DNA of 64,000 nucleotides from Lonicera japonica (GCA_021464415.1 CM038466.1:53074550-53138549); one strand, 5' to 3'; positions 12,058-24,719 are shown, numbered from the stretch's first letter. Numbers and translations: made by a program. Notes: generated by a model from the letters alone, not told the origin.

Positions 12058-14870
12058 CTATTTAAGTGAATTAGATTCTATGATATGTGTTAACATATAT
12101 AATATATATTTTCTATTTGTCATTTATATAGTTGCCATTTATAAGAGTTCACTAGCAATATCTAAATCTTTAGATTGATTAGATTTTTATATTTTCCTTA
12201 TTTATATCATTCTCATAACCCTATATAAAGGGTCTCCATTGTAATAGTTTTATATTAATCAATTCAATAATATTTATCTTTTTTCTATATCTTCACAATA
12301 TGTATATACTTGCTATCACGCTCTATTTACTTTCTATTTATCGTACACGCATGCTATAACATGTTTTTACATGCTATATACCGATTTGGCCTTTACGTAA
12401 CAACTTAGACATATGCTAAGATTCCCCCGTGAACATAGAAGCATGCTAGGTTGATTCCATGTAGATATATTTGTCTAAGAATAAACAAAAAAATATTTTT
12501 CCTTTCCCTTTTTAAAAATAAAATTGAGCAAAATTGCTAACACTTTACACATCTATATAGCATACATATATCATACCTTTTCATACCCGAAGGTCGAATA
12601 TAGAAGTATGCCGACTTGACAGGTTGGCAAACGCTGAAACATAAGTCCTCAATTCTTCTCGGTCTCATACCCTTTGAGTATATTGTAACCGTCCAACACA
12701 GTACTAACGATCACCCTGATGGGTAAGAGGTATATCATGGGACCTGTTACAATACTGTGTATATCAGAATAAGCGCCACGCGTAAGGATCACTCTTCGGA
12801 ATGTCAAGTATTTAGTGAGCCGATGGCATAAAGGTCAATCCAAGTACATTTAGGGTATATCAAAGGTTGTTCACACGTACACTCAGTGTATATTGTGAAA
12901 CCATGCCAATGAGAAGTCGTACCAATTTCTAACCGAGATTGCATCGCCACAGCATACATAGGACAAAAGAAGCCTATAGATCCCCTATTTTTAAAAATCT
13001 CTATCGGTCCATCCGATATTTCATAATTTTGACATCAGGGTAAAGAAAATATTCTTTCATAAATAAAAATAATTTATATGCAAACTGTACATTTTCTTTT
13101 CCACGCTTCGCATGTATAATACCATTCATTTCTTTTAAAAAATGACATTTACTTGTACAAAGTCACATTCTTTCCAAAGAAAATCAAAATCAATCATTTT
13201 TTGTGGACAAATAAATTCCACCATCCTTTAATTCAATTAATTTGTATAAACATATTCAACAATTCTGGAATCAAGTCATTCGTTCGAAAAACAAATATTA
13301 TTCCCTGATTAAAATCAATAATTCTTTGTGGACAAATAAATAATTTCCACCATTCTTTAAGTCAATTATTTTGTATAAATGAATTCCACAATTCTGGAAT
13401 TAAATCATTCTTTCAAAAAAATCGTTATTCTTTGATAAAATCAATCATTTTTTGAAATCGAGATTGTGATTCAACTCTCATTTGTGACAAACGAAAATAT
13501 CGTTTAACCACAGCACGATTAAAATCGCATCGCTTCCTCCGATAAAGCAAAATCGCGACGTTAAAATTTTTTCTCCAATCTCATTCCATTGGAAGTTCAC
13601 TCGCATGTTAATCAATTTTAACGAAAAGTGAACCACTTATTAAAGTATTTGAAAAAAACAAACATGGCATTATCACACTTATTTTTTTCAGCAATTCTTG
13701 CGTGTAAGAAAGTTGACATAATGCAATCACCTGTACATTAACCTTCATTGAAAATTGGAAGGAGATTACGTTCCCATTTAGAAAATGAGGAATAAACAGT
13801 TGAACCCAACAAATACAAAGAAAAAAATGAAACAGTCGAATAAAAGCTGGGTAATTAAACCAAAAATGAGAAAAACACTTTTAGCCGCAATTCTAGCTAG
13901 TGTAGTCCGAGGGGATGAAATGAAAAAAAATGATGAAGGCGAATAAAAAAAACAAATAATAAGAAAAAAACAAAGTCATTTCTTGTTTCCAAAAAGAGGG
14001 AGAAAAACAGAAATAAACGAATATAATATGGGATAGTTTCCATTTGAGTTTCAACACTCTATCGTGTCATTTAATCAAAATACATAGGTAAATAATTTTA
14101 GCGAACTTTTGAAAATAATGAGTGTAATACAACATAGACGCACGACATGCTTTAATAAGAGGTAGTTCAAATACTGTCAAAATTGATTAATGCATGACAT
14201 AACTTCTTCTTTTCCCCCTGAGGAAAATCTTGAAAAAAAAATCACGGCATTGCCATATACAAGAAAAAGTTTCATTCCATGCTATTTTTAATCAACAATT
14301 TTCAAAAATCGTAATTAGAGTTGAATCACGATTCCGTTTCTTAAATAATCAAATCTTTTCAAAAGGGAAATTTCACGTCAATTACGTGTTCCAATAAAAT
14401 CAATTTTTTTTCAAACTTTTCTCATGCCAATTCGCGTACTTTAAATAAAAAAATCAAATCTTTTCAAAAAAAAATTCATCAATCATCATCACGTCAATTA
14501 ACGTGCTTGAATACAATCGAATTCTTTCAAACATTCATCACGCCCATTTACGTGCGATAAATAATTGAATTCTTGCAAATAACAAACTCTGAATCAATCA
14601 TTTCACGATTTCATTCTTTCAAGAGACGTGAGATTTTTATCAAACTTCAATAGAAATAACCGGCATATGATTCCGACAATCATTTGCAAATGTGATTTTT
14701 CTTGTCTTGATATTACTGTAATTGCATGCGAACATGTTCTTTTACTATCGCTATGGTGTTTCACCATTAACTGCGTAACTACTTCACAAGCGCTTTGAGT
14801 TTCTTATACTTCACAGGTAAGTACAGGTAAATACACACCTTTCATTTATCTCATTCGCCACTACATGGCA
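12058..14870 (+). other. leader region of the Tat-like element, non-coding
   Basis: No reading frame of note. At 12200-12300 it holds a CCTATATAAAGGGTC stretch reminiscent of an LTR promoter. At 13186-13440 a ~126-bp unit is repeated twice (ATTTTTTGTGGACAAATAAA / ATTCTTTGTGGACAAATAAA). At 14370-14560 CACGTCAATTACGTG-like words recur three times. The rest is featureless AT-rich sequence. Confidence 0.7.
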
Positions 14871-14879
14871 TAATTTATT

Positions 14880-16580
14880 CATTAATACACGAGCCAATCG
14901 CCATGTTTTTCATACACTCAATACATTGGTTAATCGCCACACCATTCGTTCATTACATACATTGGGCTAATTGCCTAATCATTCATGTATTCAAATGCGC
15001 TGGCTAATCACCACATCATCATTTATTCAATAAGCTGGGCTAATCGCCACATCATTCACTGGGCTAATCACCAAACCTTCACTCATTCATTCAATACATC
15101 GAGCTCATCGCCACTTCATTCATTTGTTCAACACACTGGGCTAATTGCCACATCATTCTTTGATTCACTACACTGGCAATTCGCCAAATCATTTAATCAT
15201 TCATTACATTGGCAAATCGCCAAATCTTTCATTCACACAAATACACTGAACTAATCGCCACATCACTCATTTATTAATACACTGGGCTAATCGCCATATC
15301 ATTCTTTGAGTCTTTACTCTAGGCTAATCGCCAAATTTTTCATTCATTCAATACACTAGCTAATCGCCAATTCATTCAATTATTCAATACAATGAGCTAA
15401 TTACCACGTCATACACTAGCTAATCACCAAATCATGTATACATTCATAGACTGGGCTAATTGCCACATCATTCTTTGACTCAACTGATCGCCAATTCATT
15501 CATTCATCAATACACGGGTTAATCACCAATTCATTCTTTGATTCTTTACATTCGGCTAATTGCTAATTAATTTAATACGTCAGGCTCATAGCTAAGCCAT
15601 TCATTTGTTCAACACACTGGGCTAATCTCCACATCATTCTTTGATTCACTACACTGATAATTCGCTAAATCATTTAATCATTCATTACATTGGCAAATTG
15701 CCAAATCTTTCATTCACACAAATACACTGGGCTAATCGCCACATCACTCATTTATTAATACACTGGGCTAATCGCCACATCATTCTTTGAGTCTTTACAC
15801 TCGACTAATCGTTAAATTTTTCATTCATTCAATACACTAGCAAATCGCCAATTCATTCAATTATTCAATACAACGGGCTAATTACCACACCATACACTGG
15901 CTAATCGCTAAATCGCTAAATCATGTATACATTCATAGACTGGGTTAATCGTCAAATCATTCATTTACACATTACACGGGCTAATCGCCACATCTTTCTC
16001 TGACTCAACTGATTGTCAATTCATTCACTCATTAATACACGGGCTAATCGCCAAATCATTCTTTGATTTATTACACTCGGCTAATCTCCAATTAATTCAA
16101 TACATCGGGCTAATCGCCACATCATTCATTCATTCAATAAATTAGGCTAATCACCACATCATTCACTGGGCTAATCGCCAAATCATCATTTATTCAATAC
16201 ATGGGCTAGTCGCCAAATCTTCATTCATTCATTCATTTGGCTAATCGCCAAATATTCATTTTTGGTTCATTACATTGGCTAATTGCCAAATCTTCATTCA
16301 TTCATCACACTTGGCTAATCGTTAAATCATCATTTGCAAAATACATTGGGCTAATCACCACATCATCATTTGATTCATACGCTGGCAAATCGCCAAATCA
16401 TTTATTCATGCATTATACTCGGCCAATCGCCAATTCATCCAACACACTAGCTAATTGCCAAATCTTCATTCATTCATTCACTGGGCTAATCGCCACATCA
16501 TCCATTAATTTAGTATTCTGGCTAATCGTCAAATAATTCATATATTCATTACATCGGGCTAATCGCTACACTATTCATTC
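14880..16580 (+). repeat. tandem array 1, ~37-bp unit
   Basis: About 45 diverged copies of a unit like ACACTGGGCTAATCGCCACATCATTCATTTATTCAAT. Copies vary in length, between roughly 30 and 45 bp. A 481-bp block of successive variants (about 15093-15573) is repeated in the same order at about 15574-16110, a higher-order repeat. Apparent open frames here are by-products. Confidence 0.92.
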
Positions 16581-18530
16581 ATGCAAGTCATGCACTGCAT
16601 CGCCTATTCGGCATTTTAAATTCATTCATGCAAGTCAAACACTGCATTGAGCTTCGTCGCCCCTTTTTCAAACATATGCATGCCAAAACACAGCATCGGG
16701 CTCTGTCATCCATTTCTTTAATCATATGCATGTCAAAACACAGCATCGAGCTCCTTTGCCCCTTCATCAAACCTATGCATGTCAAAATACTGCAACGGAT
16801 TTTGTCGTCCCTTTTCATCAATCATACACAAGTCATACACTGCATCGTGCTTTAACGCCCCTTTTCATCAATTATATGCATATTAAACCACTGCATCGGG
16901 CTCTAACGCCCCATTCATTCATCAATTACATGCCAAAGCATTGTACCGGGCTTTAACGCCCTACTCACTCATTAATTGCAAGCCAAAGCATTGCACCGGG
17001 CTCTATCACCCCACTCACTCATCAATTGCATGCCAAAGCATTGTACCGAGCTCAATCGCCCCACATATTCAATCATTGCGTACCAAAGTACTGGATCGGG
17101 ATCTAACGCCCCATTCATTCATCAATTGCGTGCAAAAGCATTGCACCGGGCTCAATCGCCCTATATATTCAATCATTGCATACCAAAGCACTACACCAGG
17201 CTTTAACTCCCTATTCATTCATTATAGCATGTCAAGACACTGTACCGGGCTCCGTCGCCCCATTCATTCATCATCTTGCGTATCATAACACCCCACGGGC
17301 TCTATCGCCCTCATACTTACACTGGTTGCTTTTAAAGCACTAAACCAGGCTCAATTGCCCCATCCACTATTGATTTACATGCCAAAGCACCAAACCGTGC
17401 TCAACTGCCCCATCTATTATTCGTTTGCATGCTAAAGTACCGAACCAGGCTCAATCGCCCTATCCACTCTTGATTTGCATGCTAAAGCATCAAACCGGGC
17501 TCAACCGCCCCATCTATTATTCGTTTGCATGCTAAAGTACCGAACCAGGCTCAATCGCCCTATTTACTCTTAATTTGCATGCTAAAGCACCGAACCGAGC
17601 TCAACCGCCCCATCTATTCTTTGTTTGCGTGCTAAAGCACCGAATCGGGCTCAATCGCTCAATTGCCCCATTTATTCATCGTTTATATGTCAAAACACCA
17701 AACCAGGCTCAATCGCCCCATCTATTATTTGTTTGCATGCTAAAGCACCAAACCGAGTTCCATTGCCCCATTCATTCAAAGCACCGAATAGGGCTTAACC
17801 GCCCTATATATTCTTTGTTTGCGTGCTAAAGCACCAAACTGGGCTCCATTGCCCAATTCATTCATTGCTTGTATGTCAAAACACAAAACCAGGTCTCAAT
17901 TGCTTCATTCATTATTCGTTTGCATGTCAAGACACCAAACTTGGCTTAACCACCCCATATATTTTTCGTTTGCGTGCTAAAGCACCAAACTGGGCTCCAT
18001 TGCCCCTATTCATTCATTATTTGTATGTCAAAACACTAAACCGAGCTCAACTACTCCATCTATTCTTTGTTTACGCGCTAAAGCACAAAACTGGGCTCAA
18101 TTGCCATATTTATTCTTTGTTTGCGTACCAAAACCCTAAAACCGGGCTTAACCGCCCCATTTGTTTTCTATTTGCATGCCAAAGCACCAAATCGGGCTCT
18201 ATTACCCCATTCATTCATCATTTGCATGTCAAGACACCAAACCGGGCTCCATTGCCCTATTCATTTATCGTTTGCATGTCAAAACACTAGATTGGGCTCC
18301 ATTGCCCCATTCATTCATTGTTTGTATATCAAAACACCAAACCGAGCTCAATTGTTCCATTCATTCTTCGTTTATGTGTTAGGACATCAAACCGGGCTCT
18401 ATCGGCCCATCCATTCATTATTTGCATGCTAATGTACTGCACTAGACTCCATCGCCTTATTCTTTCATCTTTTGTAGATCATGGAACCCCAACGGGCTCC
18501 AACACCCCGTCTAACATCTTTTGCAGGCCA
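16580..18530 (+). repeat. tandem array 2, ~50-60-bp unit
   Basis: Some 35-40 copies of a unit with three parts: CATGCCAAAGCAC(C/T), then ACCGGGCTCAATCGCCCC, then ATTCATTCATTCGTTTG. The spacing is about 51 bp on the left and 55-60 bp further right. Because the unit lacks stops and is often near a multiple of three, several overlapping open frames of 70-155 codons appear. Their repeats show no protein logic, so I do not call them genes. Confidence 0.92.
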
Positions 18531-19190
18531 AAATTCTGTGCCAATCAACGTGCTAGTCAAATACTACACTAAGCCAATCACCAATCACTGTGCCAATAAG
18601 ACACTGCACATGCAGCATACGAAAGAATCAGTACTTTTCCTCATTCAATTGTGACCAACTGTGATGACAACATCCCTGTAAGTAGCAGTGACTCGGTTCA
18701 CCAGAGGCAATGTAGGAGCCACAATCACAATTAATTTAAGCGGCAAAGAAAGGAATCCTTCAGCTGAAACTCTTGGAAAGCATCACAAAAATTGCGTCAC
18801 GGAGGCCCAAATATAGCACTTGACTTTGATTCTGCATCGTGCCAGTCAGACACCGCACCAAACCACATCGCCGATCACCATGACAGTCAAACACTGTGTC
18901 AAGTTAAATCGCCAATCACCGTACCAGTGAGACACCCATTGGCTCAATCGCCAATCAGCGAGCCAGCCATACACTGCACTGGGCTCAATCACTGACCACC
19001 GTGCCGGTCAAACACTACACCAGGCTCAATCACTAATCACAAAGCCAGCTAGATGTTGCACCAGGCTCAATCACCGACCACTGTACTAATTAGACACTGC
19101 ACTAGGCTCAATCGCTAATCACCGAGCGGTCAGACATTGCACTGGGCTAAATTGCCAACCGTCGTGCCAGCTGAACACTGTAGCAGGACA
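18531..19190 (+). repeat. tandem array 3, ~42-bp unit
   Basis: Two groups of copies (18531-18615 and 18834-19185) of a unit such as ATCGCCAATCACCGTGCCAG followed by TCAGACACTGCACTGGGCTCA. About 200 bp of non-repeated sequence separates them. The unit shares the GGGCT(C)AATCGCC core with arrays 1 and 2. Confidence 0.85.
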
Positions 19191-19339
19191 ATTGGCCACA
19201 CGACGACCTCGAACCCCATCCTTTTGCAACATATGATAAATCATTGTGAGAATCAGGTAACATGCATATGTTAAATGAATAAGCTAACACTGCCTTTCAA
19301 AAGATAATTTATATGTTCATGTACCGAAGAAAAGTAAAA

Positions 19340-20050
19340 TCATACATACGTTGGTACTAACATTTGCCTTTTAGAGGCATTTTGGTAATTTTCTACTGAA
19401 CAGATAAACACTTCTACTAACAATCGTTTTTCAGGGACATTGTAGTAACTTTCTACTTAAGTGGTAGCCATGCGTACTAATATTGTCTTTTAGGGGCAGT
19501 TTAGTAATTTTTTACCTAAGCAGTAACCATTTGGACTAACATTGTCTTTCAGGGAAAATTTAGTAATCTTCTATTAAACAAGTAGTCAGTTGTCCTAACT
19601 TGTCTTTCAGGGATATTTTAGTAATTTTTCAACCTAAACGGCATCATTTCTACTAACATTGTCTTTCATGGGCAATTTAGTAATCTTCTACCAAACAGGT
19701 AATCAGTTGTACTAACTTTGTCTTTCAGAGACATTTTAATAATTTTCCAGGCATCATCATGTACTAACTTTGTCTTTCATGGGCATTTTAGTAATTTTCA
19801 GCCTAAACGGCATTATTGTCTACTAATTTTGTCTTTCAAGGGCATTTTAGTAATTTTTGGCCTAAACGGCATCATCATGTACTAACTTTGCCTTTTAGGG
19901 GAATCTTAGTAATTTTCAGCCTAAACGGCATCAACTTGTACTAATATTACCTTTCAGGGATATTTTAGTATTTTTTTTCCCTAAGCAATATCTATTTGTA
20001 CTAACTTTGTCTTTCAAGGGCATTTTGATAATTTTTCACCTAAATGGTAA
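19340..20050 (+). repeat. tandem array 4, ~58-bp unit
   Basis: Twelve copies of a unit containing TACTAACWTTGTCTTTCAGG then GGCATTTTAGTAATTTTC and, in later copies, CAGCCTAAACGGCATCATC. Repeat starts fall about every 58 bp from 19371 to 20010. It is unrelated in sequence to arrays 1-3. Confidence 0.9.
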
Positions 20051-20430
20051 CATCGGTCTCCCGAAAAGGCAAGAAAAATAATTCAGTCTCCCGAAAAGGC
20101 AAGATGAACAACCAAGTCTCCTGAAATGGCAAGACAAACAACTGAGTCTCCTAAAAAGGCAAGACGAACAGATGAGTCTCCCAAAATGGCAAGACGAACA
20201 ATCAGTCTCTCGAAATGGCAAGACGAGTCTCCTGAAATAAAAAAAGACAAGTCTCCCGAGATGGCAAGACAAGCACTTAGTCTCCCGAAAAGGTAAGACC
20301 CAGCACTTAGTCTCCCTAAAAGGCAAGACAAACCAATTCGCCCACCAAAATAGCAAGGCAGCCAATCTTCCGGGAAGGCAAGACCAACACCGAGTCTTCT
20401 GAAATGGAAAGACACCCCATCTACCAAAAT
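20050..20430 (+). repeat. tandem array 5, ~28-bp unit
   Basis: Thirteen copies of AGTCTCCCGAAAAGGCAAGA plus a short ACGAACAA-like spacer. Minus-strand open frames of 114 and 135 codons across the array simply translate the repeat. Confidence 0.9.
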
Positions 20431-20569
20431 GTACCAGTATCACAATCGGTTTTCAAGAAGCGCTCAAACAGCATTCAACAGTTCTAATAGTAGTTCAGCG
20501 AACAAGAGTTGCAAAATGCATATCTCACCTAAACTTTTATTTTCTCGACGTTGTACACTTTTTCAAAAT

Positions 20570-20590
20570 GTACAAATTCCAAAGGACTTC
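20570..20590 (+). other. candidate polypurine tract
   Basis: CAAATTCCAAAGGACTTC lies directly before the 3' LTR. The purine run CCAAAGGA is short and degenerate for a plus-strand primer. The position is right, the sequence is weak. Confidence 0.4.
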
Positions 20591-22357
20591 TGTAGACATC
20601 CCATTTTGCGACTCTTCCAGACAAGATACAACTCGCTTTCCGATAAAGCAAAATCAGATTTGGTGATACAAAATTTTAAGGGATGCACGCTCGAGCAAGA
20701 TATAATTGGACTTGGACAATGCAAGATGAAGATCATCATAGGCCTATACAGATGAGCCTGAAACTGAGTCAATATACTCCAAATGTCAAAAAATAAACTG
20801 TTGATTCCCAATTATCACTGCTTTTCAAGATTATATTATGGACCACGTGTAGTCAAACAATAAGACGGGGGTTTTCTCGAACTCCGATCACCCTCAAATT
20901 TGGAGAGGAACTACAAGATATAATGGTAAACATCATATCTAAAAATTAGCCAAATTCAACGGTTGGCTAATCGGTCATCATCATAGACCGATCAATCTTC
21001 AGCGACAGTTCATAATCTCGACCAAGTTGTAATCATATAATCAAATGAAGGCCTTCCCGATCTTCGATCGGGATGAAATTTTTATAGAAAGTACATGACA
21101 TATCGGGGAACAACATATCAAAAAATCATCTTTATCCAATAATTGACTGATCGATTATCATCATAGATCGATCGGTCTTAGGGTAAAATAGATCGGTCTT
21201 TAGAACTTATACAAGACCGACCGGTCTTTAGGTCCCTCGAATCGATTTTTGAGGCACCTAAATTGGTCTTCAAGTAAATATGGTCCGTTTTTAGTTAATT
21301 ATAGAGGAGACTGATCGGTCTTGAGTGTAAACGAATCGGTCTTCGCTCTATACGAATCAGTTTTTGAGCCACCCAAATCAGTCTTCAACGTAGGAAGGCT
21401 ACTCTAACACTATATCAATCAAAATAGCAATAGAAAAAAGGGGGAACCCCTGAATAAGGGAAGAGCTCGATAGAGAGCAAGGGAGAGGGCCGAAAGAGTC
21501 CGGAAGAGCCGAAGAAAGCTCAGAGAATGCTGGAAATGCCAGACGACAAAGTAAAGGCTCGAATCTAGCTAGATCTAAATATAAGAACGCATTATAACGG
21601 CATAGATACGCGAGTAAAGACTCCATACTAGTTGTATAGTGTTGTATTCTTAGACTAGTTATAATTTGTAATACATTCTCAATATTAATTGAATCAACAA
21701 GTTTATATACGCTACAAGGGTAATCTCTTTAAATCTGTTTTAAAGTATTCACCGCCTCGCATGTATATATATAATCTGCTGTTTACTAGGAATGATTGTA
21801 ATACACAAAATAAATAATCGCCTATATATTGCATAAATTTGGTTCTGTAAGTAGTACATACTATAAATACACTATATATTTTGAATATAATATATAATCA
21901 ATCTTTGCATGCTCACTGCATAAAAAAAATAGTACACTGTTGAAGGAAGACCAGTCGGTCTTAGGCAGTGACCGATCAGTCTTTAGTGAATGTCGATCGA
22001 TCTTTGGATAAAATTACACTGTTTGCCTCAAATTTCGTGCCATCACTCCTGCATCCTAATAAAACAAATATATACGCATATTTGGGCCAAAATAGTAAGA
22101 AGCAAGATAAAATAATGATAAAACGAGCATGTACATTTAGAAGCCGAAAGGGCAACACGGATGCCTAATACTTTTTCCCGTCGTAACATAGTTTCCAAAC
22201 CCAATCTGGTTGCGCATACAGCGTTGTACCTCAAAAGGGTACCAAAATACACTTTTGTCCATTTTTTCGAAAAACATATTGAGGACTCGAAAACCACTCC
22301 CAAGCTGAGCCACGCTCCTAGCGGCATTCGGGGAGGTTCCAATTAGGGATTCTCACA
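20591..22357 (+). repeat. 3' LTR of the Tat-like element
   Basis: 1767 bp, TGTAGACATC...TTCTCACA, matching 10159-12038. It carries degenerate versions of the same palindrome (20985 AGACCGATCAATCT, 21229 GACCGACCGGTC) and an extra cluster near 21950-22010. The TSD ATTGA follows at 22358. Confidence 0.92.
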
Positions 22358-22362
22358 ATTGA

Positions 22363-22584
22363 TAGAGCTTGATCAATCTTCTTTATCTTATCCAATACTT
22401 TGTTGACTTGATCAAATAGAGTTTCAATGATCCTTGTAATGTTGCATGCTTTCTTTGTAAAATCTATGTTTTTCTTGAATTTCTAAGTTAATGAATTATA
22501 AACTTATTTCAAGAAATATATTAAACTACACATGATTAAGTTATTGTTATTATCAAAATAAGATTAAGACATTTTAGATCAACA
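22363..22584 (+). mobile_element. LTR-like insertion in the MULE, right piece
   Basis: Continuation of the sequence broken at 10158. The shared ATTGA duplication (22358-22362) joins the pieces. It ends TAGATCAACA, complementary in style to the TGTTGGG start at 8725. It is followed by AATACAA, which also precedes the left piece. Confidence 0.55.
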
Positions 22585-24052
22585 AATACAAATTAAGACT
22601 CTGAATAATGAACGCACTTGCAATAGGTTTTTTACAAACAACAATCTAATTGCTAAGAGGCTTGCAAAAATGTATATGGACAAGATTGATCTAATCCAAC
22701 TTGGTCACTTGTGTCTTTCCAAGAACATACAATACAAGACCTGAAAATGTATGCTTCTTTGACAAAGTTATATAGAGCAAAGATAAATGCATTTGAGATG
22801 ATACAAGACTCTTCAAAAAACCAATTCAGTAAGCTTCGTGACTACATTACAAAGTTAAAAAGATCAAATCATGGCACAACTATAGGATACAAGGGGATAG
22901 GTTAGATGTCAATGGATTTTTTAGAATATACATTTGTTTGGCTGCTTGAAAGAAGGGGATAAGAGAACATTGTAGGCCTTTGATTATCATGGATGGTTGT
23001 CATTTAAAAGGGTGTACTGGAGACATCCTTTTGGCTGCTATGGATATAGATGGTAATAATTCCATGTATCCAATTGCATATGCTATGATTGAATAAAAAA
23101 ACATATATTTATAAAAATCATTTATTCAACTCCTAAAGGATGACATTGGGATTTTGAATACAGATGGGTGGACATTCATCACTGATAAGCAAAAAGGTCT
23201 AATCCCCGACAATTGAGGAGTTGGGCCTAAATTCTGAGCATGGAACTTGTGTAAGACTCCTTTATGACAATTTCAAAATGAAGTTAAAGGTCTTGCACTG
23301 AAAGAAGCAATATATGCGTATGCAAAAGCAACCACTGTGCCTGAATTCAATGACCAGATGGTAGAGTTGAAAATTTTAAATGAAGAAGTATTTAAATGGC
23401 TTGTTAGGAAGCTACCTGGGTAGTGGACCAAATCCCATTTTCACACTTTTACAAAGAGTGACATGTTTTTGAATAACTTGTGTGAAAGTTTAAGTAATTT
23501 TATCTTGGATGCCAGGGATAAACTAATTATTACAATGTTAGAGAGAATAAGGTGTGTTCTAATGAACAAGATTCATATGAACAAAACCAAAATGCAAAAA
23601 AAGGAAGGACATTTATGTCCTAAAATTCTACATATATTAGAGCAAAGAAATGAGAGGACATCTTATTGTGTTCCTACTTTTAGTGGTAATGGAAAGTTCC
23701 AAGTTGTAGGACCTAGTGGAAAGTTTGTATGTGACTTAAATACAATGACATGTGCTTATAGAAGGTGCGAGTTAACAAGAATACCTTGTATGCATATGGG
23801 GTAAATGCTATGACTTATGCAAGACTTGAGGCTGAAATGTTTACAAATGTCTATTATTCCATAGAGAACTATTTGAAATGCTACTCCAATTACATTGGTC
23901 CTCTAAGTGGACCTCCAATTAAACTACACAAATGATGATTATATAATTGGTGCGATGAATTAGAAAACCTAGAGATGAAAACTAAGTGAAATGGTAAGCT
24001 ACTATTCAGTTAATAAGAATATAGAACGTTTCAAAGAAGTTCTAACTTATTG
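22585..24052 (+). pseudogene. MULE transposase, central and C-terminal part
   Basis: Picks up the MULE protein where it stopped at 8724: QIKTLNNERTCNRFFTNNN, then the MULE transposase core (IIMDGCHLKGCTGDILLAAM, then DIDGNNSMYPIAYAM; the D of MDG is the expected first acidic residue) near 22980-23095. A SWIM-type zinc finger (TCAYRRCELTRIPCMH, about 23750-23800) follows, then a C-terminal tail (YARLEAEMFTNVYYSIENYL) in another frame. There are several stops and frame changes. The open piece 23463-23804 contains the SWIM region. The coding remnant ends just before a Copia LTR at 24053. Family assignment is strong; the element cannot be active. Confidence 0.85.
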
Positions 24053-24251
24053 TGTTAGAATATATTATTTATTTAGTTTCCTTATTTATTAGGTTTCTAT
24101 ATTGTATTATGTTTCCTTTCTTGAGTAGGAGATTAGAGTTAATTAATTTCTTTTTGTGTTTCATTCAAACTCTATATAAAGAGATTCTTTATATCAGTTT
24201 ATTCATTCAATTCAATACAGTTCATTCTCTCTCTCTAAAACACTCATAATA
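24053..24251 (+). repeat. 5' LTR of the Copia element
   Basis: TGTTAGAATATATTATTTAT... to CACTCATAATA. It contains the promoter-like CTCTATATAAAGAG (about 24170) and matches 29287-29484 almost throughout. The terminal CA expected of an LTR is TA here and CA in the 3' copy. Confidence 0.9.
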
Positions 24252-24258
24252 TTTGACC

Positions 24259-24270
24259 TGGTATCAGAGC
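24259..24270 (+). other. primer-binding site, initiator tRNA-Met type
   Basis: TGGTATCAGAGC, the usual Copia primer site, eight bases after the inferred LTR end. Confidence 0.9.
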
Positions 24271-24719
24271 ATTAGATCCCTATTGTGTTAGGTTCATCTA
24301 TTAAGTCGACTTCGTCGTTTTTTAATGACTGTTGTCAATCTTGTCATCCCGCACTATTCTATTGCTTCGTTTATCCTCTTCCAACCTTCAAACAGCCACC
24401 ATATAATACCAAAAGCCTCCTCTCTCCAAAATAATCAATCCGGCGTTTGAATCATCCCGATTAGATCTGTCACACGCTGTCGCAAGTCTCACTTTTTTTA
24501 TTGTCTAGATCTGTACCTACAGAATCCTGATCCTTAAAAATTTTGTACTAGCCTCTTTGTCTAGTCCAGATGATCCTAACGCCGTCAACCGCGTCCCCAA
24601 AAATAGCCGCACGGGCCTGTCAGGCATGGCCTAAATATTTCATGTTCAGTCGTCACGCGCCGTCAACGTCCCATTAACTTTAATAGCATCAGCCGTTACC
24701 GTTAGTTTTAAAGGCGTTA

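Larger units (their letters stand above)
10159..22357 (+). mobile_element. non-autonomous Tat/Ogre-like LTR retrotransposon
   Basis: A complete 12.2-kb LTR element. The LTRs are 10159-12038 and 20591-22357, both starting TGTAGACA and ending TCACA. The flanking 5-bp duplication ATTGA sits at 10154-10158 and 22358-22362. A primer-binding site directly follows the 5' LTR. The 8.5-kb interior has no gag, protease, RT or integrase and no long credible reading frame. Most of it is five successive tandem-repeat arrays. A long LTR, a TGGYGACTC...CTGGGGA-type primer site and a repeat-rich 3' region are features known from the Tat/Ogre Ty3-gypsy lineage. Mobilisation in trans by an autonomous relative is an inference. 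The two LTRs differ by many substitutions and by 113 bp, so the insertion is not recent. Confidence 0.85.

Noticed and set aside
16237..18572. Overlapping plus-strand open frames of 70-155 codons that look like a repeat protein rich in Cys, His and Lys
   Set aside because: They are translations of tandem array 2 in several frames at once. The repeat unit is not consistently a multiple of three, there is no start context, and the DNA lies inside a non-coding retrotransposon body.
14880..20430. CRISPR-like regularly spaced repeats
   Set aside because: The repeats are head-to-tail tandem units that are diverged and have no unique spacers. The context is a plant LTR retrotransposon.
20036..20443. 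Minus-strand 114- and 135-codon frames with FRETKC / SGD repeats
   Set aside because: They come from the 28-bp array 5 read backwards, and both frames overlap each other.
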